Assembly (NCBI GenBank): GCA_006738865.1
Contig: AP019701.1
Coordinates: 4,584,001-4,648,000, forward strand
DNA: 64,000 nucleotides
Direction: 5' to 3'
Origin: Allostella sp. ATCC 35155
GTDB lineage: Bacteria > Pseudomonadota > Alphaproteobacteria > ATCC43930 > Allostellaceae
The stretch's first letter is position 1. The number at the start of each line of letters is the position of its first letter. Of this stretch, positions 27,466-37,542 are shown in pieces. The notes beneath the pieces were generated by a model. It searched no databases. It was not told where the DNA came from and was given only the letters and a program-made list of their open reading frames with translations. The translations under genes were made by a program, and so were the position numbers.

Positions 27466-29043
27466 ATGATCGACCATTCGTTCAGCCACAATCTGCAGAT
27501 GACCAAGGCGGTCGTCCGCTCGAAGGGCGGCGTCGTCGCCTCGCAGAGCCGGCGCGCGGCCGATGCCGGCGCGGCCGTGCTGCGCGCCGGCGGCAATGCC
27601 GTCGACGCGGCCATCGCCGCCTCCTTCACGGTCGGCGTGCTGGAGAACTGGATGAACGGCATCGGCGGCGGCGGCTGCATGCTGGTCTACGTCGCCAAGG
27701 AGAAGCGCGTCCACGCCATCGACTTCACGATGGTGGCGCCGCTCGGCATCGACCCGGCCGACTATCCCCTGACCGGCACCAGCGGCGCGGCCGATCTCTT
27801 CGGCTGGCCCGGCGTGCTGGAGGACCGCAACGTCCACGGCCCGCTGTCGATCGCCGTTCCCGGCTACCTCGCCGGCATCGACCTCGCCCGGCGCACCTTC
27901 GGCTCCAAGCCGCTGGCCGAGCTGATGGCGCCCGCCATCTCCCATGCCGAAGCCGGCCTGATGGTCGACTGGTATGCGACGCTGCTGATCTCGACCGGTG
28001 CCAAGGACCTGCGGAAGTATCCCGGAAGCGCGGGCATCTGGCTCGACGACGGCGTGCCGCCGGTCGGCAACTGGTCGGGCCCGCCCCGGATGCTGCCCTT
28101 CCCGAAGCTGGCGGCGACGCTGCGGCACATCGCGACCCACGGTGCCGAGGACTTCTACAAGGGCACGCTGGCGAAGAAGGTCGTCGCCGACATGCAGGCC
28201 GTCGGCGCCAAGATCTCGCTCGAGGATCTCGCGCGCTACGAGGCGCGGCTGGTCGAGCCGATCCGGCTGCCCTATCGCGGCTTCGACATCCACGCCATGT
28301 CGGGCCTGACGGCCGGCCCCACCGTCGCCAAGTGCTTCGAGCGGCTGGCGGCCGAGGCGGTCGGAGGCGACGGCGCCCCCGACACCGAGCGCTATCTCGC
28401 CTATGCCCGGACGCTGCACGACGCCTATGCCGAGCGGCTGGAGACGATGGGCGAGGCCGAGGGCACGAAGGAGCCGGTCTCGACCACCCACCTCGCCGCC
28501 ATCGACGGCGAGGGGAACATGGTGACGATCACCCAGACCCTGCTGTCGCTGTTCGGCAGCAAGGTGACGCTGCCCGAAACGGGCATCCTGATGAACAACG
28601 GCATCATGTGGTTCGACCCACGGCCGGGCCGGCCCAACGCGATCGCCCCCGGCCGGCGGCCGCTCAACAACATGTGCCCGCTGGTGGTGACCAAGGACGG
28701 CGCGCCGCGCTTGGCCATCGGTGCCTCGGGCGGGCGGCGCATCATGCCGGCGGTGATGCAGATCTCGGCCTTCCAGATGGACTATGGCATGGGCTTCGGG
28801 GAGGCGTTCGCCCAGCCGCGGCTCGACGTCAGCGGCGTCGACGGGGTCACGGCCGAGCCGCGCCTGCCGCAGGCGACCCTGGACGCGCTCGGCGCCGAGT
28901 TTCCGCTCAGCGTGCAGCCGCGCATGGTCTATCCCAAGAACTACGCCTGCCCGGTGGCCGTCGCGGTGGACCCGGCGACGGGCGAGCGCATGGGCACGGC
29001 CGAACCGTCGCAGCCCTGGGGCGACGCGTCCCCGGAGGTGTGA
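27466..29043 (+). CDS. ggt: Gamma-glutamyltransferase family protein (Ntn hydrolase)
   Basis: Self-processing Ntn hydrolase of the gamma-glutamyltranspeptidase family, 525 aa. The N-terminal ALRAGGNAVDAAIAASFTVG-like segment (VLRAGGNAVDAAIAASFTVG) is typical. The cleavage and nucleophile site is Thr340 in EPVSTTHLAAID, followed by FGSKVTLPETGILMNNGIMWF. No signal peptide is visible, so it is cytosolic, unlike periplasmic Ggt; it may act on imported gamma-glutamyl peptides or as an acylase. It precedes a Dpp-type importer by 209 bp, supporting uptake followed by cleavage. Start MIDHSFSHNLQ. Confidence 0.9.
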   Translation: MIDHSFSHNLQMTKAVVRSKGGVVASQSRRAADAGAAVLRAGGNAVDAAIAASFTVGVLENWMNGIGGGGCMLVYVAKEKRVHAIDFTMVAPLGIDPADYPLTGTSGAADLFGWPGVLEDRNVHGPLSIAVPGYLAGIDLARRTFGSKPLAELMAPAISHAEAGLMVDWYATLLISTGAKDLRKYPGSAGIWLDDGVPPVGNWSGPPRMLPFPKLAATLRHIATHGAEDFYKGTLAKKVVADMQAVGAKISLEDLARYEARLVEPIRLPYRGFDIHAMSGLTAGPTVAKCFERLAAEAVGGDGAPDTERYLAYARTLHDAYAERLETMGEAEGTKEPVSTTHLAAIDGEGNMVTITQTLLSLFGSKVTLPETGILMNNGIMWFDPRPGRPNAIAPGRRPLNNMCPLVVTKDGAPRLAIGASGGRRIMPAVMQISAFQMDYGMGFGEAFAQPRLDVSGVDGVTAEPRLPQATLDALGAEFPLSVQPRMVYPKNYACPVAVAVDPATGERMGTAEPSQPWGDASPEV

Positions 29044-29129
29044 CGCGATCGAGGCACGGGTCTTGCTTGGCCGGCACGCGGAGGCTTCGCGCGTCGCCGG
29101 CGGCGACCCGTGCCGATCGACCTCGGCGC

Positions 29130-29157
29130 TTGTCAGGTCGGCGGTCCGGGTTATGCT
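29130..29157 (+). promoter_or_regulatory. Candidate sigma-70 promoter for the peptide importer
   Basis: TTGTCA (29130-29135), a 16-base spacer and TATGCT (29152-29157) resemble a sigma-70 promoter about 95 bases before the binding-protein start. It lies in the 209-bp gap after ggt, which otherwise shows no gene or strong hairpin, so the importer operon may be expressed independently of ggt. Confidence 0.45.
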
Positions 29158-29252
29158 AGCTGTCAACGAACAAGAACGCGCGGGATCCCTGGGGATCGAC
29201 GACCGTTCGGGCCGCCCTTCCATTGTGGAAGGGCCAATGGGGAAGGGGAAGC

Positions 29253-30764
29253 ATGATGAAGCAGTGGGCAATCGCCGCATCCGCGGCGGCGCTGGCGGTA
29301 TCGTGGGGCGCGCCGGACGCGGCCGCGCAAAAATCCAAGGACACGCTGCGCGTAGCCTGGCAGTACACAGTCGAGAACGTCGACAACTACTTCAACACCA
29401 ACCGCGAGGGCATTCTCTTCTCGCGCATGGTCTGGGACACGCTGGTCGATCGCGACCCCAAGACCTTCGAGACGATCCCGAACCTCGCCACGGCGTGGAA
29501 GTGGATCGATGACCGCACGCTGGAGATGGAGCTGCGCCAGGGCGTCAAGTTCCACAACGGCGAGGAGTTCGATGCCGACGACGTCGTCTTCACCCTGAAC
29601 TGGATCTCCAATCCCGAGAACAAGGTCCTCAACCAGTCGAACGTGAGCTGGATCGAGAAGACCGAGAAGGTCGACAAGTTCAAGATCCGGATCATCAGCA
29701 AGAAGCCGTTCCCGGCGGCGCTGGAGTTCCTGACCATCCCGATCGTCATCTATCCGAACGAGTACTATGCGAAGGTCGGCCCGAAGGAGATGGGCCTGAA
29801 GCCGGTCGGGACCGGCCCCTACAAGGTCACCAAGATCGAGCCCGCCAAGGAATACACGCTGGAGCGCTGGGAAGGTCATTTCTCGGGCGGCTCCAAGCCG
29901 CATGCCAAGATCAAGAACATCGTCATCCGCACCATCCCGGAAATGTCGACGCAGATCGCCGAACTGCTGGCCGGCGGCGTCGACTGGATCTGGTACGTCC
30001 CGACCGACCAGGCCGACCGCCTGGAGCGCCTGCCCAACCTCAAGGTCGACCGCGCCGAGACGATGCGGACCGGCTATATCGGCTTCGACGCCTCCAACCG
30101 CACCAACAACAAGGCGATCAACGACGTCCGCGTGCGCCAGGCGATCGCCCATGCCATCGACCGCGACGCCATCATCAAGAACCTGATCGGCGGCGCCTCG
30201 CGCAAGATCCACGCACCCTGCTTCCCGACGCAGTTCGGCTGCGACGATTCGGTGGCGACGAAGTACGAGTACGATCCCGCCAAGGCGAAGAAGCTGCTCG
30301 CCGAGGCCGGCTACGCCAACGGCTTCGACCTCGACTTCTACGCCTACCGGCCGCGCGACTGGGCCGAGGCGATCATGGGCTACCTGACCGCGGTCGGCAT
30401 CCGTCCGAAGCTGCAGCACATGACCTACATCGCCGTGCGCGACAAGAACCATGAAGGCGTCACGCCGATGTACTTCATGGACTGGGGCTCGTATTCGATC
30501 AACGACGTCTCGGCCATCATGCCGAACTTCTTTGGCGGCAGCCCGGACGACTTCGCGCGCGATCCCGACGTCCAGAAGTGGCTGGCGGCCGGCGGCGCCA
30601 CCGTCGACCAGAAGGTGCGCAAGGAGAATTACTCCAACGCCATCAAGCGGATCACCGAGCGGGTCTACTGGCTGCCGATGTACAGCTTCGTGACCAACTA
30701 CGCCTATACGAAGGACCTGGACTTCACGCCCTTCCGGGACGAGCTGCCGCGCTACTACCTCTAC
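29253..30764 (+). CDS. Peptide ABC transporter substrate-binding protein (DppA/OppA family), 3' end corrupted
   Basis: Periplasmic SBP_bac_5 receptor of an ABC peptide importer. Sec signal peptide MMKQWAIAASAAALAVSWGA with cleavage after AAA; mature core DTLRVAWQYTVENVDNYFN, LRQGVKFHNGEEFDADDVVF and VRQAIAHAIDRDAIIKNLIGG. GGAAGGGGAAG precedes the start. Native-looking sequence ends at about 30764 (PRYYLY). There the frame enters a Nextera adapter match and an inverted copy of its own upstream sequence, and then runs without stop through the permease genes. The true stop is lost; about 504 aa are credible, near the normal family length, so only a few residues may be missing. Confidence 0.88.
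30584..30620 (+). repeat. Source copy of the 37-bp inverted duplication
   Basis: This stretch inside the peptide-binding protein gene (codons for AAGGATVDQKVR) recurs as an exact reverse complement at 30803-30839. It is native here, since it reads through in a conserved-looking part of the protein; the other copy is out of place and follows an adapter-like sequence. Confidence 0.9.
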
Positions 30765-30802
30765 TTAGATCCTCGGCAGCGTCAGATGTGTACAGGGGCC
30801 AG
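30765..30802. other. Nextera transposase-adapter-like sequence (assembly artefact)
   Basis: TCGGCAGCGTCAGATGTGTA at 30773-30792 is an exact 20-nt match to the Illumina Nextera Read 1 transposase oligo as I remember it; the following CAG fits the oligo end if seven bases are deleted. The preceding TAGATC at 30766-30771 could be the start of an i5 index. On the reverse strand the match reads YTSDAAEDL, a peptide often seen when this adapter contaminates translated databases. I regard it as technical, not biological. Confidence 0.88.
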
Positions 30803-30839
30803 GCGCACCTTCTGGTCGACGGTGGCGCCGCCGGCCGCC
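30803..30839 (-). repeat. Inverted 37-bp copy of 30584-30620 after the adapter
   Basis: Exact reverse complement of 30584-30620, directly downstream of the adapter match. A fold-back read, in which a fragment is followed by adapter and then its opposite strand, would create this. Native sequence appears to resume after 30839, leading into the permease start at 30868. How much native intergenic sequence was replaced cannot be seen. Confidence 0.88.
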
Positions 30840-30867
30840 CCGCTTCCCCCCTGTCACGGGCGACCCG

Positions 30868-31785
30868 ATGCTCGCTTATTCCCTGAAGCGCCTGGTCCTG
30901 GCCTTCCTCGTGGTGCTGACGGTTTCCGGCATCACCTTCACGCTGACCAATGCGGCGATCGACCCGGCCAAGGCCCTGGCCGGCGAGTCGGCGACCGCCG
31001 GCGACATCGAGGCGATCCGCAAGGCCTACGGTTTCGACCGCTCCTATCTCGTGCAGTATTTCGACTGGCTGGGCGGCGCGCTCACCGGCGAGTTCGGCGA
31101 ATCCTTCCGCATGCGCCGCCCGGTCGCGACCCTGCTGGCCGAACGCCTGCCGGTGACGATGACGCTCGGCCTGTGCGCGCTGGCCTTCGCGCTGCTCGTC
31201 TCGATCCCGCTCGGGGTGGTGGCCGCGCTCAAACCGAACTCCGGGGTCGACCGAGTCGCCCTCTCCATATCCGTCCTCGGTCAGGCACTGCCGACCTTCT
31301 GGTTCGCGCTGATGATGATCATCCTGTTCGGGGTGGTCCTGCGCTGGCTGCCGATCTCCGGCTCGGACACCTGGCTGCATTTCGTGATGCCATCGATCGC
31401 GCTCGGCTACTACGCGACGCCGGCCTTCATGCGCCTCACGCGGGCGGGGATGATCGAGGTGCTGGCCTCGGACTATATCCGCACCGCGCGCGCCAAGGGC
31501 CTGCGCGCGCCGACCGTCCTCTTCAAGCACGCGCTGCGCAACGCGATCATTCCGGTCGTCTCGCTGGCTGCGGTTCAGTTCGGCTTCATGCTCGGCGGCT
31601 CGGTCGTCATCGAGACGATCTTCGCACTGCACGGCGTCGGCTTCCTCGCCTGGGAATCGATCAGCCGGTCGGACATTCCCGTGGTGCAGGCGATCGTGCT
31701 GCTGATCTCGCTCTTCTACATCGTGCTGACGCTGCTCGCCGACCTCCTCAACGCCTATCTCGATCCTCGCATCCGGGTGGCCTGA
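30868..31785 (+). CDS. dppB: Peptide ABC transporter permease, DppB-like
   Basis: Inner-membrane permease of the Dpp/Opp importer, 305 aa, six helices. Starts MLAYSLKRLVLAFLVVLTVS and has the usual large loop with RKAYGFDRSYLVQYFDWLG. The EAA loop SDYIRTARAKGLRAPTVLFK contacts the ATPases. The C-terminus ADLLNAYLDPRIRVA is standard for DppB. The start is 28 bp after the inverted artefact; whether the native ribosome-binding site is intact is uncertain. Followed by the DppC-like gene after 5 bp. DppB is used as family label; the transported peptide is unknown. Confidence 0.93.
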   Translation: MLAYSLKRLVLAFLVVLTVSGITFTLTNAAIDPAKALAGESATAGDIEAIRKAYGFDRSYLVQYFDWLGGALTGEFGESFRMRRPVATLLAERLPVTMTLGLCALAFALLVSIPLGVVAALKPNSGVDRVALSISVLGQALPTFWFALMMIILFGVVLRWLPISGSDTWLHFVMPSIALGYYATPAFMRLTRAGMIEVLASDYIRTARAKGLRAPTVLFKHALRNAIIPVVSLAAVQFGFMLGGSVVIETIFALHGVGFLAWESISRSDIPVVQAIVLLISLFYIVLTLLADLLNAYLDPRIRVA

Positions 31786-31790
31786 CGACC

Positions 31791-32723
31791 ATGTCGACCT
31801 CGACCGTGATCGGCCCCGGCCGCCTCTCTCCCGGACAGATGCTGGCTCCGACGCCGGGCGCGCTGCTGCGGCGGCGCGTCTTCGGCCACCGCAGCCTGAT
31901 GTTCGGCATCATCGTCCTCGGCCTGATGCTGCTGATGGCGTTCGGCGCCTGGTTCATCGCGCCGCACGACCCCTATGCGCAGAGCCTCGCCACCCGGCGC
32001 ATGCCGCCGATCTGGCACGCCTGGTTCTGGGACGACCCCAAGGCGACCTGGGATCATGTGCTGGGCACCGACAAGGTCGGCCGCGACTACCTGTCCCGCC
32101 TCATCTACGGCGCCCGCATCTCGCTCCTGATCGGCGTCGCGACGATGCTGCTGTCCGGCATCATCGGCACGACGCTGGGCGTGCTCGCCGGGTATTTCGG
32201 CGGCCGGGTCGACCTCGTCGTCACCTTCCTCATCACCACCCGCCTCTCCATGCCGGTGGTCCTGGTGGCGCTGGCGGTGGTCGCGCTCTACGGCAGTTCG
32301 CTCGAGGTCGTGATCCTGGTGCTGGGCTTCCTCCTGTGGGACCGCTTCGCGGTCGTCATGCGCAGCGTCACGATGCAGGCGCGCTCGCTCGACTACGTCA
32401 CGGCGGCGCAGGCCATCGGCTGCTCGACCTCCTACATCGTCGTCCGCGAGATCCTGCCGAACATCCTGAACTCGCTGGTGGTGGTGGCGACGGTCGAGAT
32501 GGCCAACGCGATCCTGCTCGAGGCGGCGCTGTCCTTCCTCGGCCTCGGGGTCCAGCCGCCCCTGCCATCCTGGGGCCTAATGCTGTCCGAGGCGAAGGAG
32601 GACATGTTCTTCAGCCCCTGGATGATCACCCTGCCCGGCATCTGCCTCTTCATGCTGGTGCTTTCGATCAACCTGCTGGGCGACGGCGTGCGCGACGTCA
32701 CCGCGCCCGAGAACCGGAACTGA
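31791..32723 (+). CDS. dppC: Peptide ABC transporter permease, DppC-like
   Basis: Second permease of the importer, 310 aa. A cytoplasmic N-terminal stretch (about 35 residues) precedes FGIIVLGLMLLMAFGAWFIAP; then HVLGTDKVGRDYLSRLIYGAR, the DppC/OppC signature, and the EAA loop LDYVTAAQAIGCSTSYIVVRE. It ends LNLLGDGVRD-like (INLLGDGVRDVTAPENRN). ATG at 31791, 5 bp after dppB; 10 bp before the first ATPase gene. The frame is open far upstream only because the binding-protein gene lost its stop. Confidence 0.93.
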   Translation: MSTSTVIGPGRLSPGQMLAPTPGALLRRRVFGHRSLMFGIIVLGLMLLMAFGAWFIAPHDPYAQSLATRRMPPIWHAWFWDDPKATWDHVLGTDKVGRDYLSRLIYGARISLLIGVATMLLSGIIGTTLGVLAGYFGGRVDLVVTFLITTRLSMPVVLVALAVVALYGSSLEVVILVLGFLLWDRFAVVMRSVTMQARSLDYVTAAQAIGCSTSYIVVREILPNILNSLVVVATVEMANAILLEAALSFLGLGVQPPLPSWGLMLSEAKEDMFFSPWMITLPGICLFMLVLSINLLGDGVRDVTAPENRN

Positions 32724-32733
32724 GGCGGCCGAA

Positions 32734-33737
32734 ATGAGCGCCATTCTCGAAGTCGAGAACCTCCGCGTCGAGATCCCGGTCGCGACCGGCACGCTGGTGC
32801 CGGTCCGCGGCATCAGCTTCAGCGTCCAGCGCGGCGAGACGCTGTGCATCGTCGGCGAATCCGGCTGCGGCAAGTCGCTGACCTCGCTGTCGATCATGAA
32901 CCTGCTGCCGAAGCGCGCGAAGCGTACCGCCGACCGGCTGAGGCTCGGCGGCGCCGACCTGCAGACGATGGACGAGCGGACGATGTCCGACATCCGCGGC
33001 GACCGCATGGCGATGATCTTCCAGGAGCCGATGACGAGCCTCAATCCGGCCTACACGGTCGGCAACCAGCTCGAGGAGGCGTTTCTGCGGCATCGCAAGG
33101 CCTCGCGGCGGGAAGCGCGGGAGCGTGCGGTCTTCCTCCTGGAGAAGGTCGGCATCAGCGCCGCGGCAAGCCGGCTCGGCCAGTATCCGCACCAGCTCTC
33201 CGGCGGCCTCCGGCAGCGCGTCATGATCGCCATGGCCCTCATGTGCGAGCCCGAGCTGATCATCGCCGACGAGCCGACGACCGCGCTGGACGTCACCATC
33301 CAGGCGCAGATCCTGCACCTGCTCGCCTCGCTGCAGCGCGAGTTGCAGATGGGGGTCATGCTGATCACCCACGACCTCGGCATCGTCGCCCGGGTCGCGG
33401 ACCGCGTCGCCGTCATGTATGCGGGTGAGATCGTCGAAACGGGGACGGTCCACGAGGTGTTCTCGCGCCCGCTGCACCCCTATACGCAAGGCCTGCTGCG
33501 CTGCATCCCGGTCCCGGGCAAGACCAGGCGCGGCGCACATCTGGGTTCGATTCCGGGGGTCGTGCCGGCCCTCTTCGGCGATCCCACGCAGTGCAACTTC
33601 GCCAACCGGTGCGAGCATGCGGTGCCCGCCTGCACCGCCGGGCCGGTGCCGCTGACCGGGCTCGGCGAGGGGCGCGGCTACCGCTGCGTGCTGCCCGTCG
33701 AGACCTGCATCGCCAACCAGGCGCGCCCGGTGGCCGC

Positions 33738-33741
<4 letters not shown>
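32734..33741 (+). CDS. dppD: Peptide ABC transporter ATPase, DppD-like
   Basis: First ATPase of the importer, 335 aa. Walker A GESGCGKSLTSLSIM, Q-loop FQEPMTSLNPAYTV, signature LSGGLRQRVMIAMAL, Walker B LIIADEPTTALDVT and the H-loop MLITHDLGIVARVADRV. The C-terminal oligopeptide-transporter extension holds Cys residues (CNFANRCEHAVPAC) as in DppD, which may bind an iron-sulfur cluster. The stop overlaps the start of the DppF gene by four bases. Confidence 0.94.
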
Positions 33742-34709
<968 letters not shown>

Positions 34710-34723
34710 CGCCGGGCGTCATC

Positions 34724-37539
34724 GTGCCACGGCCATCGACCCTGCGTGAGCGGTTCGCGGACGACGGATTCGTCGGCCCGGAGGCGGTTCTCACCGTGCC
34801 GCAGTGCGCCCTTCTGCTGCGTCACGAAGCCGTAGGCTCGTGTCCTCCACCGCTCGACTGGAACAAGGGCCGCGCCGCCACCGACCCGCTGTTCGCCGAC
34901 ATCGCACGCACCCCCGCGATCCTGCGCCTCCTGCGCCCGCTGCTCGGTGACGACGTCGTTCTGTGGGGTGCATCGATCGTCCGCCGCGGCCCGGGCGACG
35001 TTCACACCTGGCACACGGACATCGAGACATCGACCCCAACCGGACGGTTCGTCTCGGTCTGGATCGGGCTCGAGAACACCAGCGCGGCGTCGGGCCTGAC
35101 CCTGATCGGCGGCTCGCACCGCCTGCCGCGCACGATCCAGGAAGAACTGCATCGCCGCGGCCTGCGACGGAGCGAAGTCGACGACGACGCCGTCCTCGCG
35201 ATCGCCCGCGAGATGGATCCGGGTGCGACGCTGGCCATCCCGCCGACCGGGGACGGGCTGGCGATCCTGTTCCATGGACGCACCTGGCACGGCTCGCGCA
35301 ATCTTCGCGGCGGCCTGCCGCGGAGCGCCCTCCTGCTGCAGTACGCGGCGGCGGCCACGCCGGTCCGCATCCTCGATTCGAGCCGGCTGGAGTGGCCGTT
35401 CGCCTTCCTCGACGAGCCGCGACCGCCGGTGCTGGCCGTGCTGGGCGAAGGCGACGCGCAGGCGAACCGCGTGGTCCCGCCGCCCGGCCGCGCCGGAACC
35501 CTGCCGCCGGAGCGGGTGTTCCCCCTGACCCTGCCGTTGCCCCGACCGCCCGCGGCCGCTTGGCATCCGCATGCCCTGCTGTCGGGGCGGGCACCGAACC
35601 TGCCCGCCTTCACCTGCCACGCTTCGGTGCTGGCGCCGGGTCACCAGCCGCACCTGCCGCACAGCCACATCGAGGAGGAGATCCTGGTCGTCCTCGAAGG
35701 CGAGGCGGAGCTGGCGATCGCCCACGCCCCGGAGGATCCGGCGCCGCGGCGGATCGCCGCCCATGCCGGCCACGTCGCCTACTATCCGGCCTATCAGCAC
35801 CATACGATCCGGAACGTCGGCCCGGGCCCTCTCAGCTACGCCATGATCAAGTGGTCGGGTCCGGCTGCAGCCGTCGAAACCGCGCTTGGCCTGCAGTCCG
35901 CAGCCGATCCCGGCGCAGCTGCGGCGCCTGGCAGCGACCGCGTCGCCATCCGGCCGATCTTCGAGGGCCCGACGCAGTTTCTCGGCAAGCTGCACGCCCA
36001 CCGCACGACGATCCGGCCCGGCGGCGGCTACCCGGCCCATGTCGACCCCCACGACATCGTCATCTTCGTGCTGTCCGGGCGCGTCCGCACGCTCGGCCGG
36101 GAAGTCGGCGCGGGCGCCGTGCTCTTCCACCCGGCGGGCGAGCCCCACGGGATGGAGAACCCCGGTTCCGAGCCTGCACGCTACGTCGTGTTCGAATTCC
36201 ATGCGCCCGACCCCGCAACCATTCCGGCGCTGGTCGATGCCGACTGGTACCGGGCGCGATATCCGGACGTGGCAGCCGCCGGCATCGATCCACTGACCCA
36301 CTACCTGCGCTTCGGCGCGCGGGAGGGACGGCTGCCGCGACCGCCGACGCCCGCCGCGCTCGTCGATGCCGACCTGCTGGATCCGGCGTGGTACCTCGCC
36401 CGCTATCCCGACGTCGCCGCCTCCGGCCAGGATCCGGTCCAGCATTATCGCTATTTCGGCGCTGCCGAGGGGCGCGATCCCTGTCCCGAACCCGTGCTTC
36501 GCCTCGCCGAGCGGTCCGGACTGTTCGATGCGGACTGGTATCGCCGCGAGCACCCGGGCGAAGCCGGTCCGGTGGAGGCGCTCCTGCGGGCCTACCTCGC
36601 CGATCCGGCCCTGAGGCAGCGGGCGCTCGGGCCGCGCTTTCACGGTGCCCGATACCTGGCGGAGAACCCGGATGTAGACGCGGCCGGGCTGAACCCGCTC
36701 GCCCACTATCTCCGGCACGGGCGTCACGAGGGACGCGCGCTCCCGATCTGCGAGGACTGGAAGCCGCCGCCGGACCTGGAGCAGCGCGTCGCCCACTATC
36801 GCGCGCGCTCGCCCGGTGGCCAGCCACGCATCGCGCTCTGCACGGCGATCGTCGGCGGCTACAAAACCCTGATGGTGCCCGACCGCCCCGACCCCGCCGT
36901 CGACTATCTCTGCTTCTCCGATCGCCCGATCGACGGGTACGGCGTCTGGGACGTCCGCACCATCCCGTTCCGGCACGACGACCCGGTGCGCGTCGCTCGC
37001 TTCGCCAAGACCCATATCGCCAAGCTGGCGGAGGGGTATGAGACGGTCGCCTGGATCGACGGCAACGTGCTGCTTCGCGGCAGCCCGCTATCCTATGCCG
37101 ACCGCATGGAGGCCGCCGGCTGGGGCGTCGGGCTCGTTGTCCATCCCGAGCGCGCCTGCATCTTCGCCGAAGCCGAAGCCTGCAAGGCCCAGATGCGCGA
37201 CGATCCCGCCACCATCGATGCGCAGATGGCAGCTATCGTGCGCTCGGCCTCCCGTCGGACGCCGGCCTATGGGAGACCAACTTCCTCGTCCTCCGTCCGG
37301 GCGCGCCCGGCGTACGCGCCGCGCTCGATCTGTGGTGGGACGAGATCGCGCGCCATAGCCGTCGCGACCAGCTTTCCCTGGGCTTCGCGCTCGCACGCTC
37401 GGGCGCCGTTCATGGCGCCCTGCTGCCGGCCGGGCAATCCGTGCGCAACCACCCCGACTTCAGCTATTTCGACCATGCGGTCTGCCGGCGAATGATCGCG
37501 CCCGAATTCCTGCGCACCTCGCTGCTCGTCCCGTCCTGA
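34724..37539 (+). CDS. PhyH dioxygenase-bicupin-repeat-DUF616 fusion protein, frameshifted near 37230
   Basis: About 938 aa once a missing base near 37229-37234 is restored; as read, the frame ends at 37495 with nonsense. Domain order: (1) PhyH-type Fe(II)/2-oxoglutarate dioxygenase, residues about 1-240, with His97 and Asp99 in HTWHTDIET and distal His189 in GRTWHGSRN; (2) cupin about 295-385 with HSHIEEEILVVLEGEA; (3) second cupin about 410-500 with HVDPHDIVIFVLSGR; (4) four WY..YPDV..HYL..G..EGR repeats, about 502-680; (5) DUF616 (TOD1/MUCI70 glycosyltransferase-like), about 698-938: ALCTAIVGGYKTL, AWIDGNVLLRG, HPERACIFAEAEACK and, in the shifted frame, WETNFLVLRP and WWDEIARHSRRDQLS. A GTG start is inferred. 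No signal peptide or membrane segment is visible. It probably hydroxylates and glycosylates, or senses, a glycan or small metabolite; function unknown. Confidence 0.75.
36227..36752 (+). repeat. Four degenerate protein repeats of about 40 residues
   Basis: Units at about 36227-36342, 36357-36494, 36524-36618 (degenerate) and 36635-36752 encode the pattern (D)W-Y-x3-Y-P-D-V-x-x-x-G-x-D-P-L-x-H-Y-L-x-x-G-x-x-E-G-R. Examples are DWYRARYPDVAAAGIDPLTH and AWYLARYPDVAASGQDPVQH. I recall similar units in large alphaproteobacterial glycosyltransferase-like polypeptides; their role is not established. They join the cupins to the DUF616 domain. Confidence 0.85.
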
Positions 37540-37542
37540 GCC

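Noticed and set aside
26140-29280. A 1046-codon minus-strand frame extending dpaL upstream across ggt
   Set aside because: Only the last 403 codons are dpaL. The rest is antisense to ggt and crosses the divergent promoter region.
30765-30839. A transposon end or biological palindrome in the importer operon
   Set aside because: The exact match to a sequencing oligo plus a fold-back copy is better explained technically. There is no transposase gene, terminal repeat or target duplication.
29223-32723. A 1166-residue open frame that would fuse the peptide-binding protein to the DppC permease
   Set aside because: The middle part is a shadow of the DppB gene in another frame. The fusion exists only because the adapter artefact removed the binding-protein stop codon.
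36227-36752. DNA-level tandem repeat or CRISPR-like array in the fusion gene
   Set aside because: The units are similar only as protein; the nucleotide copies differ throughout, and there are no regular identical repeats with spacers.
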